Assembly (NCBI GenBank): GCA_029465975.1
Contig: CM055745.1
Span: 12,885,812-12,949,811 of the forward strand
DNA: 64,000 nucleotides
Source: Dallia pectoralis
Lineage: Eukaryota; Chordata; Actinopteri; Esociformes; Umbridae
Direction of reading: 5' to 3'
Positions 36,466 through 47,700 of this stretch are shown here, one piece after another (within the stretch, counting starts at the first letter, position 1; each line of letters opens with the position of its first letter). The translations under genes and the position numbers were made by a program. The notes beneath the pieces were generated by a model. It saw only the letters and a program-made list of their open reading frames with translations. It ran no database searches and had not been told where the DNA came from.

Positions 36466-37412
36466 GTCTCTCATAGAGACCACCACAGGTCTGGCTCTCA
36501 TATAGACCACCACAGGTCTGGCTCTCATAAAGACCACCACAGGTCTGGCTCTCATAAAGACCACCACAGGTCTGGCTCTCATAAAGACCACCACAGGTCT
36601 GGCTTTCATAAAGACCACCACAGGTCTGGCTCTCATAAAGACCACCACAGGTCTGGCTTTCATAAAGACCACCACAGGTCTGGCTCTCATAAAGACCACC
36701 ACAGGTCTGGCTCTCATAAAGACCACCACAGGTCTGGCTCTCATAGAGACCACCACAGGTCTGGCTCTCATAGAGACCACCACAGGTCTGGCTCTCATAG
36801 AGACCACCACAGGTCTGGCTCTCATATCGGCCACTACAGGTCTGGCTCTCATAGAGACCACCACAGGTCTGGCTAACATAAAGACCACCACAGGTCTGGC
36901 TCTCATAGAGACCACCACAGGTCTGGCTCTCATCGAGACCACCACACGTCTGGCTCTCATAAAGACCACCACAGGTCTGGCTCTCATAAAGACCACCACA
37001 GGTCTGGCTCTCATAGAGACCACCACAGGTCTGGCTCTCATAAAGACCACCACAGGTCTGGCTTTCATAAAGACCACCACAGGTCTGGCTCTCATAAAGA
37101 CCACCACAGGTCTGGCTCTCATAAAGACCACCACAGGTCTGGCTCTCATAGAGACCACCACAGGTCTGGCTCTCATAAAGACCACCACAGGTCTGGCTCT
37201 CATAAAGACCACCACAGGTCTGGCTCTCATAGAGACCACCACAGGTCTGGCTCTCATAGAGACCACCACAGGTCTGGCTCTCATAAAGACCACCACAGGT
37301 CTGGCTTTCATAGAGACCACCACAGGTCTGGCTCTCATAAAGACCACCACAGGTCTGGCTCTCATCAAGACCACCACAGGTCTGGCTCTCATAGAGACCA
37401 CCACAGGTCTGG
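36466..37412. repeat. 27-bp minisatellite, about 35 copies
   Basis: Unit ctcataaagaccaccacagg plus tctggct. Because 27 is divisible by three, the minus strand stays open for about 400 codons as a repeated nonapeptide ESQTCGGLY. It lacks a promoter, splice context or non-repeat domain, so I treat it as non-coding. Confidence 0.96.
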
Positions 37413-39714
37413 CTTATATGATAAGCACCTATAATATGTACTTTATCCACATGTATGAAGAATAGACCTCATTATAATATATCCCCTTATATGGTAAGCA
37501 CCTATAATATGTACTTTATCCTCACGTATGAATAATAGACCTCATTATAATATATCCCCTTATATGGTAAGCACCTATAATATGTACTTTATCCTCACGT
37601 ATGAATAATAGACCTCATTATAATATATCCCCTTATATGGTAAGCACCTATAATATGTACTTTATCCTCATGTATGAAGAATAGACGTCATTATAATATA
37701 TCCCCTTATATGGTAAGCACCTATAATATGTACTTTATCCTCATGTATGAAATGTAGACCTCATTATAATATATTCCCTTATATGGTAAGCACCTATAAT
37801 ATGTACTTTATCCTCACGTATGAAGAATAGACCTCATTATAATATATCCCCTTATATGGTAAGCACCTATAATATGTACTTTATCCTCATGTATGAAGAA
37901 TAGACCTCATTATAATATATTTCCTTATATGGTAAGCACCTATAATATGTACTTTATCCTAATGTATTTAAAATAGACCTCATTATAATATATCCCCTTA
38001 TATGATAAGCACCTATAATATGTACTTTATCCACATGTATGAATAATATACCTCATTATAATATATCCCCTTATATGATAAGCACCTATAATATGTACTT
38101 TATCCACAGGTATGAAGAATAGACCTCATTATAATATATCCCCTTATATGGTAAGCACCTATAATATGTACTTTATCCACATGTATGAATAATATACCTC
38201 ATTATAATATATCCCATTATATGATAAGCACCTATAATATGTACTTTATCCACAGGTATGAAGAATAGACCTCATTATAATATATCCCCTTATATGGTAA
38301 GCACCTATAATATGTACTTTATCCACATGTATGAATAATAGACCTCATTTTAATATATCCCCTTATATGGTAAGCACCTATAATATGTACTTTATCCTCA
38401 TGTATGAAATGTAGACCTCAATATAATATATTCCCTTATATGGTAAGCACCTATAATATGTACTTTATCCTCATGTATGAAGAATAGACGTCATTATAAT
38501 ATATCCCCTTATATGGTAAGCACCTATAATATGTACTTTATCCTATTTATATAATATGTACTTTATCCACATGTATGAATAATATACCCATTATAATATA
38601 TGGTAAGCACCTATAATATGTACTTTATCCTGTATGTATAGAAATGTATAATACCTCAATATAATATATTCCCTTATATGGTAAGCACCTATAATATGTA
38701 CTTTATCCACATGTATGAATAATAGACCTCATTATAATATATCCTTATATGGTAAGCACCTATAATATGTACTTTATCCTAATGTATGAAATGCCTCATT
38801 ATAATATATCCTTATATAAGCACCTATAATATGTACTTTATCCACATGTATGAATAATAGACCTCATTATAATATATCCCCTTATATGGTATAATATGTA
38901 CATCCTATAAAATATGTAAGCACCTTAATATCTTTATCCACATGTATGATGTATTATAATATATCCCCTTATATGAAAAATACTTTATACCTCATGTATA
39001 ATATATAATATATCCCCACCTTAATATGTACTTTATCCACATGTAAATAATAGACACCTTAATATAAGTACTATTATCCACATGTATGAATAATATACCT
39101 CATTATATGGTAAGCACCTATAATATGTACTTTATCCTAATGTATGAAGAATATAGACCTCATTATAATATATCCCCTTATATGATAAGCACCTATAACT
39201 TTATCCTAATGTATGAAATGTAGACTTTATAATATATCCAATATGTACTTTATCCTAATGTATGAATAATATACCTCATTATAATATATCCCCTTATATG
39301 ATAATATGTACTTTATCCACATGTATGAAGAATAGACGTCATTATAATATATCCCCTTATATGGTAAGCACCTATAATATGTACTTTATCCACATGTATG
39401 AATAATAGACCTCATTTTATATATATCCCTATAATATGTACTTTATCCTATGGTAAGCACCTATAATATGTACTTTATCCTAATGTATGAAAATAGACCT
39501 CATTATAATAATATATCCCCTTATATGGAAGAATAAGCACCTATAAAGCACCTATAATATGTACTTTATCCACATGTATGAATAATAGACCTCATTTTAA
39601 TATATCCCCTTATATGGTAAGCACCTATAATATGTACTTTATCCTCACGTATGAATAATAGACCTCATTTTAATATATCCCCTTATATGGTAAGCACCTA
39701 TAATACGTACATAT
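37413..39714. repeat. 74-bp AT-rich minisatellite, about 30 copies, degenerate in the middle
   Basis: Unit: ttatatggtaagcacctata, atatgtactttatcctcatg, tatgaagaatagacctcatt, ataatatatcccc. It directly abuts the 27-bp array. From about 38540 to 39560 units are shortened, shuffled and fused, then regular units resume. Confidence 0.95.
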
Positions 39715-41014
39715 TTCACAAGTATATATTTGTAACCTTATATCTATGTGCTTCGGGTTGTATTCATTATGAGTAACTATGTATAAACAAGTGTTTTCTC
39801 AATTGGCTTAACTGGTCAGTTCAAACTATTGTATTTTTCAGACTGTCTTTGTCAAAATCACACTGGAGATTCACCGTTTTATTACGGTTGTTGGATCAAT
39901 ATTGGATCAATAAGGCACAAAAAGGAGACGTCGTGACATACCGAGAGCAAAACACCTAACAAGAAATATGTCAGAAACGCATCGGTCCTGATATGAGTCA
40001 CCTGCTTGGAAACATTGCAAACTAATGTCAGCAGTTGCTCAGCATTACACCATCTAGCAGGCAGCTTCACTGTGGTGTGTTGTGTGTCAAGGGGACATGC
40101 TAATTGATTTCTACCCCAGGGAAGTAATTTCATCATATTCTTGTTTTTAACCCTTGTCTTACACGACCCTTGCAGTGGTATCTCTTGAGGAAGGAGGGCA
40201 TCTCTAAGGACTATATCCAATAAAGAGAGTGAGTAATTCTTGGAGTGGGCTGGAGGGAGAGAGAGGAGTGTGAGTAAATACAAGTGAATGCAGGTGTTAT
40301 TGAGAGGAAAGGGTAAAATACTGTAGTGGGCCACTCAGTGCGAAGAAAAGCATTTTTCACTATCTTACAATCAAATTTGAAGCAATATGTGAATATATAG
40401 AAGTGTCCTTAAATGACACCTATTTTTGCTGAATTACCTGTGCAGAAAAAATGTTTAACACAAAATAATCTATGTCAAGAGAAAATAATAAACCACTAAC
40501 AGAATGATTGTTCTGACCCGTACAGCAAACATACTGTTGCTATCACTTTGGTCAGCCCGTGAAAATGAAGAATAATTTGATGAACGTAAACAGTATAGGG
40601 GGTTATGGTGTAAACAACTATTTATTAACTACGGCATGACCACAAATGCCATCTGCTAATTAATCACGTTAGTTCTAAACACCACTTACACGGGATAACA
40701 TTTCAAACAAACATCATTACGACAATACAGAAACCAGCTCCATAGGGCATGAATAAATTAGATGGCTGGGGCATACAAAATAAAAGTACAAACATTTAGA
40801 GGTGAATAACTATATGCAATATAAAATCAGTGCAACAGTTGCATATATGAGTGTTGAGGTACAGAGCATAAAGAATTTGCTGGCAAACGTTTACTGTCCT
40901 AAGTATAGGACCAACGTATGTTCATTAAAACTTGCCCTGAAAAAGACACGTTGCATTGCAACCAATCAAAAGTTCTCATTTGAAAATGATAAAACATTTA
41001 GGTTGGGCGCTGAA
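39715..41014. other. Intergenic / ppp1r15 3' flank
   Basis: No independent gene seen. A minus-strand AATAAA (tttatt on +, 40621-40626) about 390 bp past the ppp1r15 stop codon is a candidate polyadenylation signal. The 150-codon minus frame at 39882-40334 has no recognisable domain. Confidence 0.45.
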
Positions 41015-41209
41015 TCAGAGATGCGCCCGAATCTTCTCTCGGTGTGATTGACTGAAGCAGTAGCCAATAGCCTGCTCAGTTTCCTGGATTCTCCTTCGGA
41101 AGCGGTCTCGATCGCGGGCTACATCCTCCCATGGTCCTTTGCGAGAGGCCTGACGAGCAAAGGGCCACGTATGCATCACGTGCACTTGGACCAGTGGCGA
41201 GAACCACAC
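41015..41209 (-). CDS. ppp1r15: ppp1r15 coding exon 3 (PP1/eIF2-alpha core)
   Basis: The acceptor tgattttag at 41210 opens VWFSPLVQVHVMHTW. The exon then encodes SRKGPWEDVARDRDRF and QETEQAIGYC, the most conserved part of the family, and ends HREKIRAHL-stop (TGA, 41015-41017). Confidence 0.95.
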   Translation of the reverse strand: MWFSPLVQVHVMHTWPFARQASRKGPWEDVARDRDRFRRRIQETEQAIGYCFSQSHREKIRAHL

Positions 41210-44126
41210 CTAAAATCACAAGCAAGTGCACGTGTGAGATTTCAATAGAAAAGATAAGAGTTCTCCAAATGGTGTGTTGAGTAACCGTGGATTTCGAGCA
41301 CAGTAAACTTCTCTACCACTTGAGCACCAACAAACCACTTACAATGACACATTAAGATCGGTTTTGAACTAGCCTCCACCTGTTACTTGATATTACCAAA
41401 CTGATTATAAATAGATGATAAATGCTTCTCAGGAAATGAGTTGTTTAGTAACCAAAAGTCAAATGAAAGTGACAACTGTCCTGTATATTTCTCAAACTCC
41501 CTATTGTGATGCAGTTCCCATGTTTAATGGGACTATGCTTAACAGTAGTGACGACCTATTTTGAAGGACTATCTTGGTGATATAGGGTACTTTACAAGAT
41601 ACCAGGGATTACAGAGCAGATTATAACAACAAGGACCATTTGACTACAATGGCATCAGACTTATTCACACAAACCCAATTAACTGCAAGTGAACTCTCTG
41701 CTGACTGTTGTATCACATGACACATTTAGTCATGACGACCTCTGTTGTTGCTAAACAACCATAAACAAAGGCTTGGGAAAGTACATAAGACATTTGAGCG
41801 GGTGACTAAGGAAAAGGTTATACTGACTGACCTTTCTATAAACTAGAAGTGACCAACTTAATATCACATGATAAAATTGGTTGTTGTTGCTGAGTATTTC
41901 TGACTAACTGAGAGGTCCTCCCCTATATTTGGTTCGTAATAATCCAGTAGCATAGAATGGATGTCTGGTGTTTGATATTTGTGTGAATTGGAGTTATAAA
42001 CAATACATCCTGTTTTAATGGGCATGGAAATTCGTAAGATGTGTACAGGCTGCAAAATGTCTACGCTAGTAGACAAATCAAAACTACAGACTGAGTATTA
42101 AAAACTTGGAGAGCTATGCTAACCTTTTTCGGAGACTGGCTGTCCTTTTCCTTTGTTACTTTAGTGTCAGGTTTCCTCCAGGGCACCACTGTGGTAGCTG
42201 GATGGGAGTGCTGTTTCTGCTGCCTTTTGGGGAGACAAGGCCTTCTGGGATTGATGGTTCTGGGGTACTCTTGCTTGCCCAGGGTGTGTGCTGCCTGTGT
42301 GGGACAGCTCTGTGGTGTTAGTGGGTCTCCCTTTCTAAAGGCAGGGGGGTCTTCGGTTACAGGTGTGGTCTGGAGACAGGCACGGAAGTTCAGAGGGTGA
42401 TAGGGGTCGTCGTTTTCAGACAGAGATCTCCAAAGCTTCTCCTCCGCATCGTCCTCTGATGAGAAAGGGTCCACGGTCTCGGTGTCAGAACACGTGGTTG
42501 TCAGGGATGTTGCCTTCTCTGCCTCCTGGGGGTGTGTAGTTGTTTTGTCCGTGTGCGGCACTGAGCTGGCCACAGTAGCCGTGAAACACATTGGATTGTA
42601 CGGATCGGCCGGGCTGTTGAAGAGCTCCCAGAGCCGCTCACTCTCCTCTTTGTCCAGGTCTGCACATGAGCCATCAGAACTGCCCCAGCTGCTCTCGCTG
42701 TCTGAACGACTGGCCCAGAAGTTCAAGCCACTCATGGGGGTCTCATGACGGGCGTCACCGGGCCCACTGGATGAACAATCTTTATTTATCGACTTCCCCA
42801 TATTGGAGCAGGTCGAAATGCAGGCGGAGAAAGAGAAGGGGTTGTAGGGGTCGCTGGATATTGACAGAGACTCCCACAGAGTCTGACTGTCCTCGTTGTC
42901 GTCACACTCACTCGTGTTTTTGTCACAGTCTGTCCCGCAGTTGAGACACCCATCTCCCTCCACTGTGTCAAATATGTTCTCCTTGTTCTTGCCACACATA
43001 TCACCGGCACCGGAGCAGTGGTCAGTGCTGCTCACAAACAGGTTCCAATCACCTGGAAAACCGAGTTTCCAGCTCGGATGGGGTCCAAGGCGAAGTGGAT
43101 CGTCGCCGTCCATCGTGGCTCGGGACACGAAGTCGTCCACCAGTCCGCAGCACAGATCCTCGGCCTTCATGCTGGACAGACTCCCGGAGAAGGGTTCGCA
43201 CACGTCGCCCCCGCAGAAATTGGACAGGGGATTTGACCCGGCAAGCATCATGCTTTGGTCGGTGTCAAACAGGGATGAGAAGAGAAATGATTCAGCCGGA
43301 TTTGCTGCCGAGGTCATGTGCTGGACGTGTTGACCTGTCTCATCTGTGATTCTCAGATGGACCTCAAGCCTAAACATCTGAAAAACTATTAAAAACAAAC
43401 ATTTAAAGGTTAGGCTTACATATTGTAGCTGGCAGATATTTCTATATTTATTCCATACATACTATATAGTATATGCACTACTGTTTAGTGTCACTTGAGC
43501 TTAGACATGTGATCTACAATGCCATTCATGAAATAAGTTTATATTGGAAATACAGAAAGAAACAAACAAATCTAATTAGTCCCTATTTATATAAACTATA
43601 ACAAACAGGAGTATCGTTTTTATAAATAGGGACTAATTAGATTTGTTTGTTTCTTTCTGTTTTTCCAATATAAACTTATTTCAGGATTGTATTTCGGATA
43701 ATGGTATTTAAATACACAATTTCATTTAAAACAAGTTCTTAGTGACCCCAAAATGTTGTCTAAAACTATACGCGTTATAAAATAAACTACTAAAGCCAAC
43801 AAGTTGTTTACAAACAAAGAGCCCAAATATGGTATCAGCTGTTCTATATCCGGTTAGACAACAACACGACACATATGTCCGACACATTCAGTTACAAGCA
43901 ACAACACATCTAATATCCACATTTAGATACGGTCTGACATGTTACAACGTAACATCAAATTACCTGACAAACAGCTGTAGTAGATGACCTGGACCAGCAG
44001 CCGTAGGTGTTCCCACAGTACGGTCAGTATCTGTTTAGTCCACGGGAGGAGCGCCATACCGCCGCCGCCGAACCGCTCCATGGTGCTGCGATGAGGACCG
44101 CTCATAGGACCGACACACGGAGCCAT
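41015..44126 (-). CDS. ppp1r15: PPP1R15-family eIF2-alpha phosphatase regulatory subunit (complete, 3 coding exons)
   Basis: Joined exons 44126-43964, 43385-42124 and 41209-41015 give 540 codons in frame (539 residues). The product should hold PP1 on the ER and, with G-actin, direct dephosphorylation of eIF2-alpha to end the integrated stress response. Seen: an N-terminal hydrophobic/amphipathic helix (about residues 27-53, with ALLPWTKQILTVLWEHLRLL), an acidic middle, three repeats of LW-S-DPYNP-F-A type (about 224-242, 307-324, 372-390), then the PP1-docking KVWF (475-478) and the core RKGPWEDVARDRDRF. The C-terminus mixes features of mammalian PPP1R15A (VQVHVMHTW) and PPP1R15B (RRIQETEQAIGYC), so I leave the paralogue letter open. 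It lies between plekha7 and rps13, all on the same strand. Confidence 0.93.
42124..43385 (-). CDS. ppp1r15: ppp1r15 coding exon 2 (main exon)
   Basis: The acceptor tttttaatag at 43386 is chosen because it gives the phase required by exon 1 (one base carried over) and reads VFQMFRLEV. The nearer ttttcag 8 bases on would meet a stop in that phase. The exon ends ...SPKK at donor gttagc, so the intron divides the PP1-binding motif KK|VWF. It holds the acidic region and all three DPYNP repeats. Confidence 0.88.
43530..43682. repeat. Near-perfect hairpin: 62-bp arms, 29-bp loop (ppp1r15 intron 1)
   Basis: 43530-43591 and 43621-43682 are reverse complements at 61 of 62 positions. The loop contains ataacaaacaggagtatcg. 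The arm includes ctaattagtccctatttata. A related sequence lies at about 46885-47075 in an rps13 intron, so this is probably a dispersed repeat present here as two head-to-head copies. The flank 43440-43529 also matches that second copy. Confidence 0.9.
43964..44126 (-). CDS. ppp1r15: ppp1r15 coding exon 1
   Basis: The ATG at 44124-44126 has A at -3 and G at +4 and is preferred. The frame extends further upstream but without another ATG. It encodes 54 codons plus one base and ends at donor gtaatt. It contains the hydrophobic helix expected for ER association. Confidence 0.8.
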
Positions 44127-44354
44127 CTTACCGATCAACAAGTATTTATTCAACCCTCACGTATTCAGATAGTCGCCAAACGCCACCAATAGATTACTCT
44201 GCGTCTTCAGTGGCACGGTGTGTAGAGGCGTCATTCTCCAGTTGTAGCGTCTAATCCGTCAACGCAGATAATCTCACACGTATAGTAGTTGGGTCTCCAT
44301 GGTTTAATGTTGTCGTCGTAGTTAAGAGTGAATGTGCGCTACGTGAGATACACC

Positions 44355-44405
44355 ATCCTATATATACACACGCTGGTGATGTCACAGCGTACGATGATTG
44401 GACAG
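44355..44405 (-). promoter_or_regulatory. ppp1r15: ppp1r15 core promoter: CCAAT, CRE-like site, TATA box
   Basis: Reading toward the gene on the minus strand: CCAAT (44397-44401), TGACATCA (44377-44384, a CRE/ATF-type octamer) and TATATATAG (44359-44367), about 230 bp before the ATG. The arrangement fits a stress-inducible TATA promoter. Binding by ATF4/CREB-type factors is inference. Confidence 0.55.
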
Positions 44406-44682
44406 GGAAAGTGTCAGTCACTAAGGTAACGCCCATCAAAACATTCCTGATTACGTAATATGACGCATGGAAAGTGCCCGTAAGATCCCCATACAACTAA
44501 GGACCGCCCCTTTCGGTCAATAAAACACAGTTCATGACAACGGCCGAAGCTCGTATTACCATTAATAAGCATGACAGACTTTGGATAATGTTGTTGATAC
44601 AACTATATATAGCCAAGCAAAACTAGTCACTAATAAATCATTCTTCATATAAACACACACACGACATAGTTGGTTTAAATTC

Positions 44683-44688
44683 TTTATT
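44683..44688 (-). terminator. rps13: rps13 polyadenylation signal AATAAA
   Basis: tttatt on the + strand, about 20 bases downstream of the TAA stop, giving a very short 3' UTR as usual for ribosomal protein mRNAs. Confidence 0.75.
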
Positions 44689-44708
44689 TATCGAATGTGT
44701 GATGAGGT

Positions 44709-44742
44709 TTATGCCACCAGAGCTGAAGCAGTTGAGGACTCG
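44709..44742 (-). CDS. rps13: rps13 exon 6 (C-terminus and stop)
   Basis: Acceptor tgttttacag. Encodes (Y)[10 protein letters not shown] and TAA at 44709-44711. The minus-strand AATAAA at 44683-44688 lies about 20 bases past the stop. Confidence 0.96.
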
Positions 44743-47700
44743 CTGTAAAACAGAAAATAAAAGCAAGTTAGGATAAGAAAACACATTAATGCCACGCCCA
44801 AACCGAAATTGGTTGCGGCTCCATGCGCGTTCCTTACACAACTCAAAAATACACGGCTTCACTTTCACATTCCAAACACAAAAGTCCAGATCTACTAAAC
44901 GATGTTTGAAGAAAGTCTTGTATGAAGGGGACTGGCAGAGTTGGCACAGTGCAGCCACTCCGCTAATTTACCTCCAGTGTTACTCTCGCACAAAAGAAAT
45001 ATCCTGGCTCTTACAGTGTAAAGAGCAGGGTAATGAATTATGCTATGAACAACAAATAGGGCAGACAGCAACAGACAAAAAAAGTGACAGGTCCGACAGA
45101 GACCGCGGCTATATCAATTATAACATTTTCCACAGAGTTATTAAAGTGATGACACGTACTACTTCCAGTTGGGAGCAAGGACTCTCTTGGTCTTGTAGTA
45201 ACGAGCCAGCCGGTGGATCCTGCTTTCGGTAAGAATCAAGCGAAACTTGGCATCCTTGTCCTAGAAAACAAAGACCAACAGAATTTAGCACCGTTAGAGA
45301 CGTATGCATTAAACATCCCGGCTTCTACCACTTTTCCTTGTATGATCAGTAGGTGTCGTTACCCAGTTAAATAGTTGTGCCATTAAGAGTACAAATTATT
45401 ATTACCATTATCTAAGGCCCAATATATTATTGATCAAGTCTTGGACAACGGGTCCATTGTTACTACTACAGGCCTACATCACAGGGTATTGTTGTATGCC
45501 CAAATTCAAAAGCAAGATGCATTATCGCGATGCCAGTGCTTTGAGAGCCCAACATAACTTATTAAATCAAAGCCTAAAACTTAAATTGAAAAAATGTGTG
45601 GGTTACTTGAATGAAAAGATCACTGTAATCAATTACAATAGTTGTATAGTAGCACGAATCACATGCTCCCCCGTGTGTGTCAATATCAAGTGTTAAATTA
45701 CTAAAATGAGTCCCAAGGACTAAACAGGGTGATCCTAAATGCTGTGTGCGCACATATATACCTCAATATGCTGAACTCAACACGTACCCAACATATAACA
45801 GGCAACATGTTTACATGTACATTGTTGATAGTATAAACAGGTGAGGGTGGAAGGTTCCACACGCTTCAAGACCAGACGCAGTGATTTTAAACACATGAAC
45901 CAGCATAGATTTAGTCCAGGATTACACAATGAAAAATATCAACACAAGAGGTACATTCCCCCCTGTAATATTTAGGCCTGTTCACCTTTCTGTTCCTCTC
46001 CAGATGCTTTCTGATAGCCACAGCTTTCTTGATGAGGTGGTACAGATCCTCAGGCAAGTCTGGAGCCAGGCCCTTAGACTTGAGGATCCGCAGAATCTTG
46101 TTGCCGGTAACAAAGCGCACCTGTGCCACACCGTGGGAGTCCCTTAGGATGACACCTGGATGGAGAGGAAGAACGGTTGAAATTACCTACAGCGTGTTTA
46201 GGTGCCCGTCCATTCAGCATTAAATCAGTCTGCCCATGATGACACAGACACCCATGCAAACAGCAATACAATTCAAATGAGAACCAAAGCAGACAACGAT
46301 CAAGCAACATCAAAAAACACTTGGGCCTTGCGCATGAAAGGTCAGTCGTCTATTTATCGTTACAGAAGTACCGGCCGCTGTTGCTCGTACCAATCTGAGA
46401 TGGAGTCAATCCCTTTTTGGCCAGCTTGAAGATCTGTTCCTTGACGTCATCAGATGTCAGTTTAAGCCACTGAAACAAACAACCATTCCAGTGTTATGCA
46501 ATCGATGGCATGAGTATGACAACGAGGGATATGCAGACACCAAAATTCAGACGGGAATGTTCTGCATGTTTTGCCACATTGTCCCTCACAACAAACACTA
46601 ACGATCTTAATACACTGGTTTATTATTCAAACAGAGCCTTCTGTATCTGCAGGAATGCTAAAAACGTCAACAGAAAGAAAGATGACACAGATTGTCAGGA
46701 ATTTTGTGGCATTTTAAATAATATCTACTTAGGACAGCCATAGAAAGCATAGCTTTGTAACAGCAGACATTTGGTACTGTATACAGACTTGGCCAAAAGT
46801 TCGAGGGAAATTTGTTGCAAATCAAATTTTGGGTATTTAAATACCATTAAGTTAATCCGAAATACAATCCAGACTCTGGTAATATTGTAAATCCTGATTA
46901 TAACAAACAGGAGTTTTGATTATAGTATTTATAAATAGGGTCTGATTAGATGCATCTGTTTGTATCTTTCTGTATTTCCTATATAAACTTATTTCAAGAA
47001 TGACTTTATAGATCACATGTTTAAAGTACAGCAGTGTGTACACTAAAGTATGGAATAAACTCACTCTCAGGCAGTATTGAGGAAAATGTATACATAGAGT
47101 ACGACTGGAAAAGAAATACTTGCACAGCCAATTCATCAGTATCTTACACTGTCAAGCCAAATTAATGTTTAACAAAAGCAGTAGTTCGTAAGGGCCTATG
47201 CTTTTTCAACATTAAAGAAGAAACGTGTCCATGAAACAAAAACAAGAGCGCACTACTTTAACGCAGATTCTTTATCCGCTGAAAAAAAATTGATACAGTA
47301 AGGAATTTGAACAAAGACGCTGGCAATACTTGGTATAGCCAAGTAGAGAGCATGAGTCCAGACCTCCTGCAACTGATGCATACTTACCAGTATCAAGTAG
47401 ACACTAGTTGTCTACAGCCACTCGTATAGTATACAGCAAACCAATATTGACCCAACAATATTGATGAACCGTGGTACTTACAGTGGGGACACTTCGCCTG
47501 TATGGCAGCGCAGACTGGGATAAACCCTTTCTGTAAAAATACAAACATTCAAATTAGTCTGGCAAATACAAATTATATTGTGGCAGCAGCCATAACGCTT
47601 AATATGTAAAATAAAGATCAACAACTATGATAGAGAAAGACACCAATATTCTGAAAAAAAACCCCCACACTGAATCACCACTTCATGTAAATACTACTAG

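Noticed and set aside
36221..37450. 409-codon frame of a repeated nonapeptide ESQTCGGLY
   Set aside because: The 27-bp minisatellite preserves frame automatically. The non-repeat ends show no homology, splice context or promoter.
39882..40334. 150-codon minus frame
   Set aside because: No recognisable domain. It lies in the likely ppp1r15 3' flank, and chance openness is possible.
43386..43398. Upstream extension MFLI of the large ppp1r15 frame
   Set aside because: It lies in the polypyrimidine/acceptor region. The exon begins at 43385 by splice phase.
44127..44153. Upstream TTG-initiated extension of ppp1r15 exon 1
   Set aside because: No ATG. The ATG at 44124-44126 has a good initiation context.
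47060..47140. Possible C/D box snoRNA in an rps13 intron (minus strand TGATGA ... CTGA)
   Set aside because: The base before TGATGA is C, no terminal stem forms, and no U14-like 18S-complementary stretch is present. I also saw no U14 in the other rps13 introns, although it is commonly hosted there.
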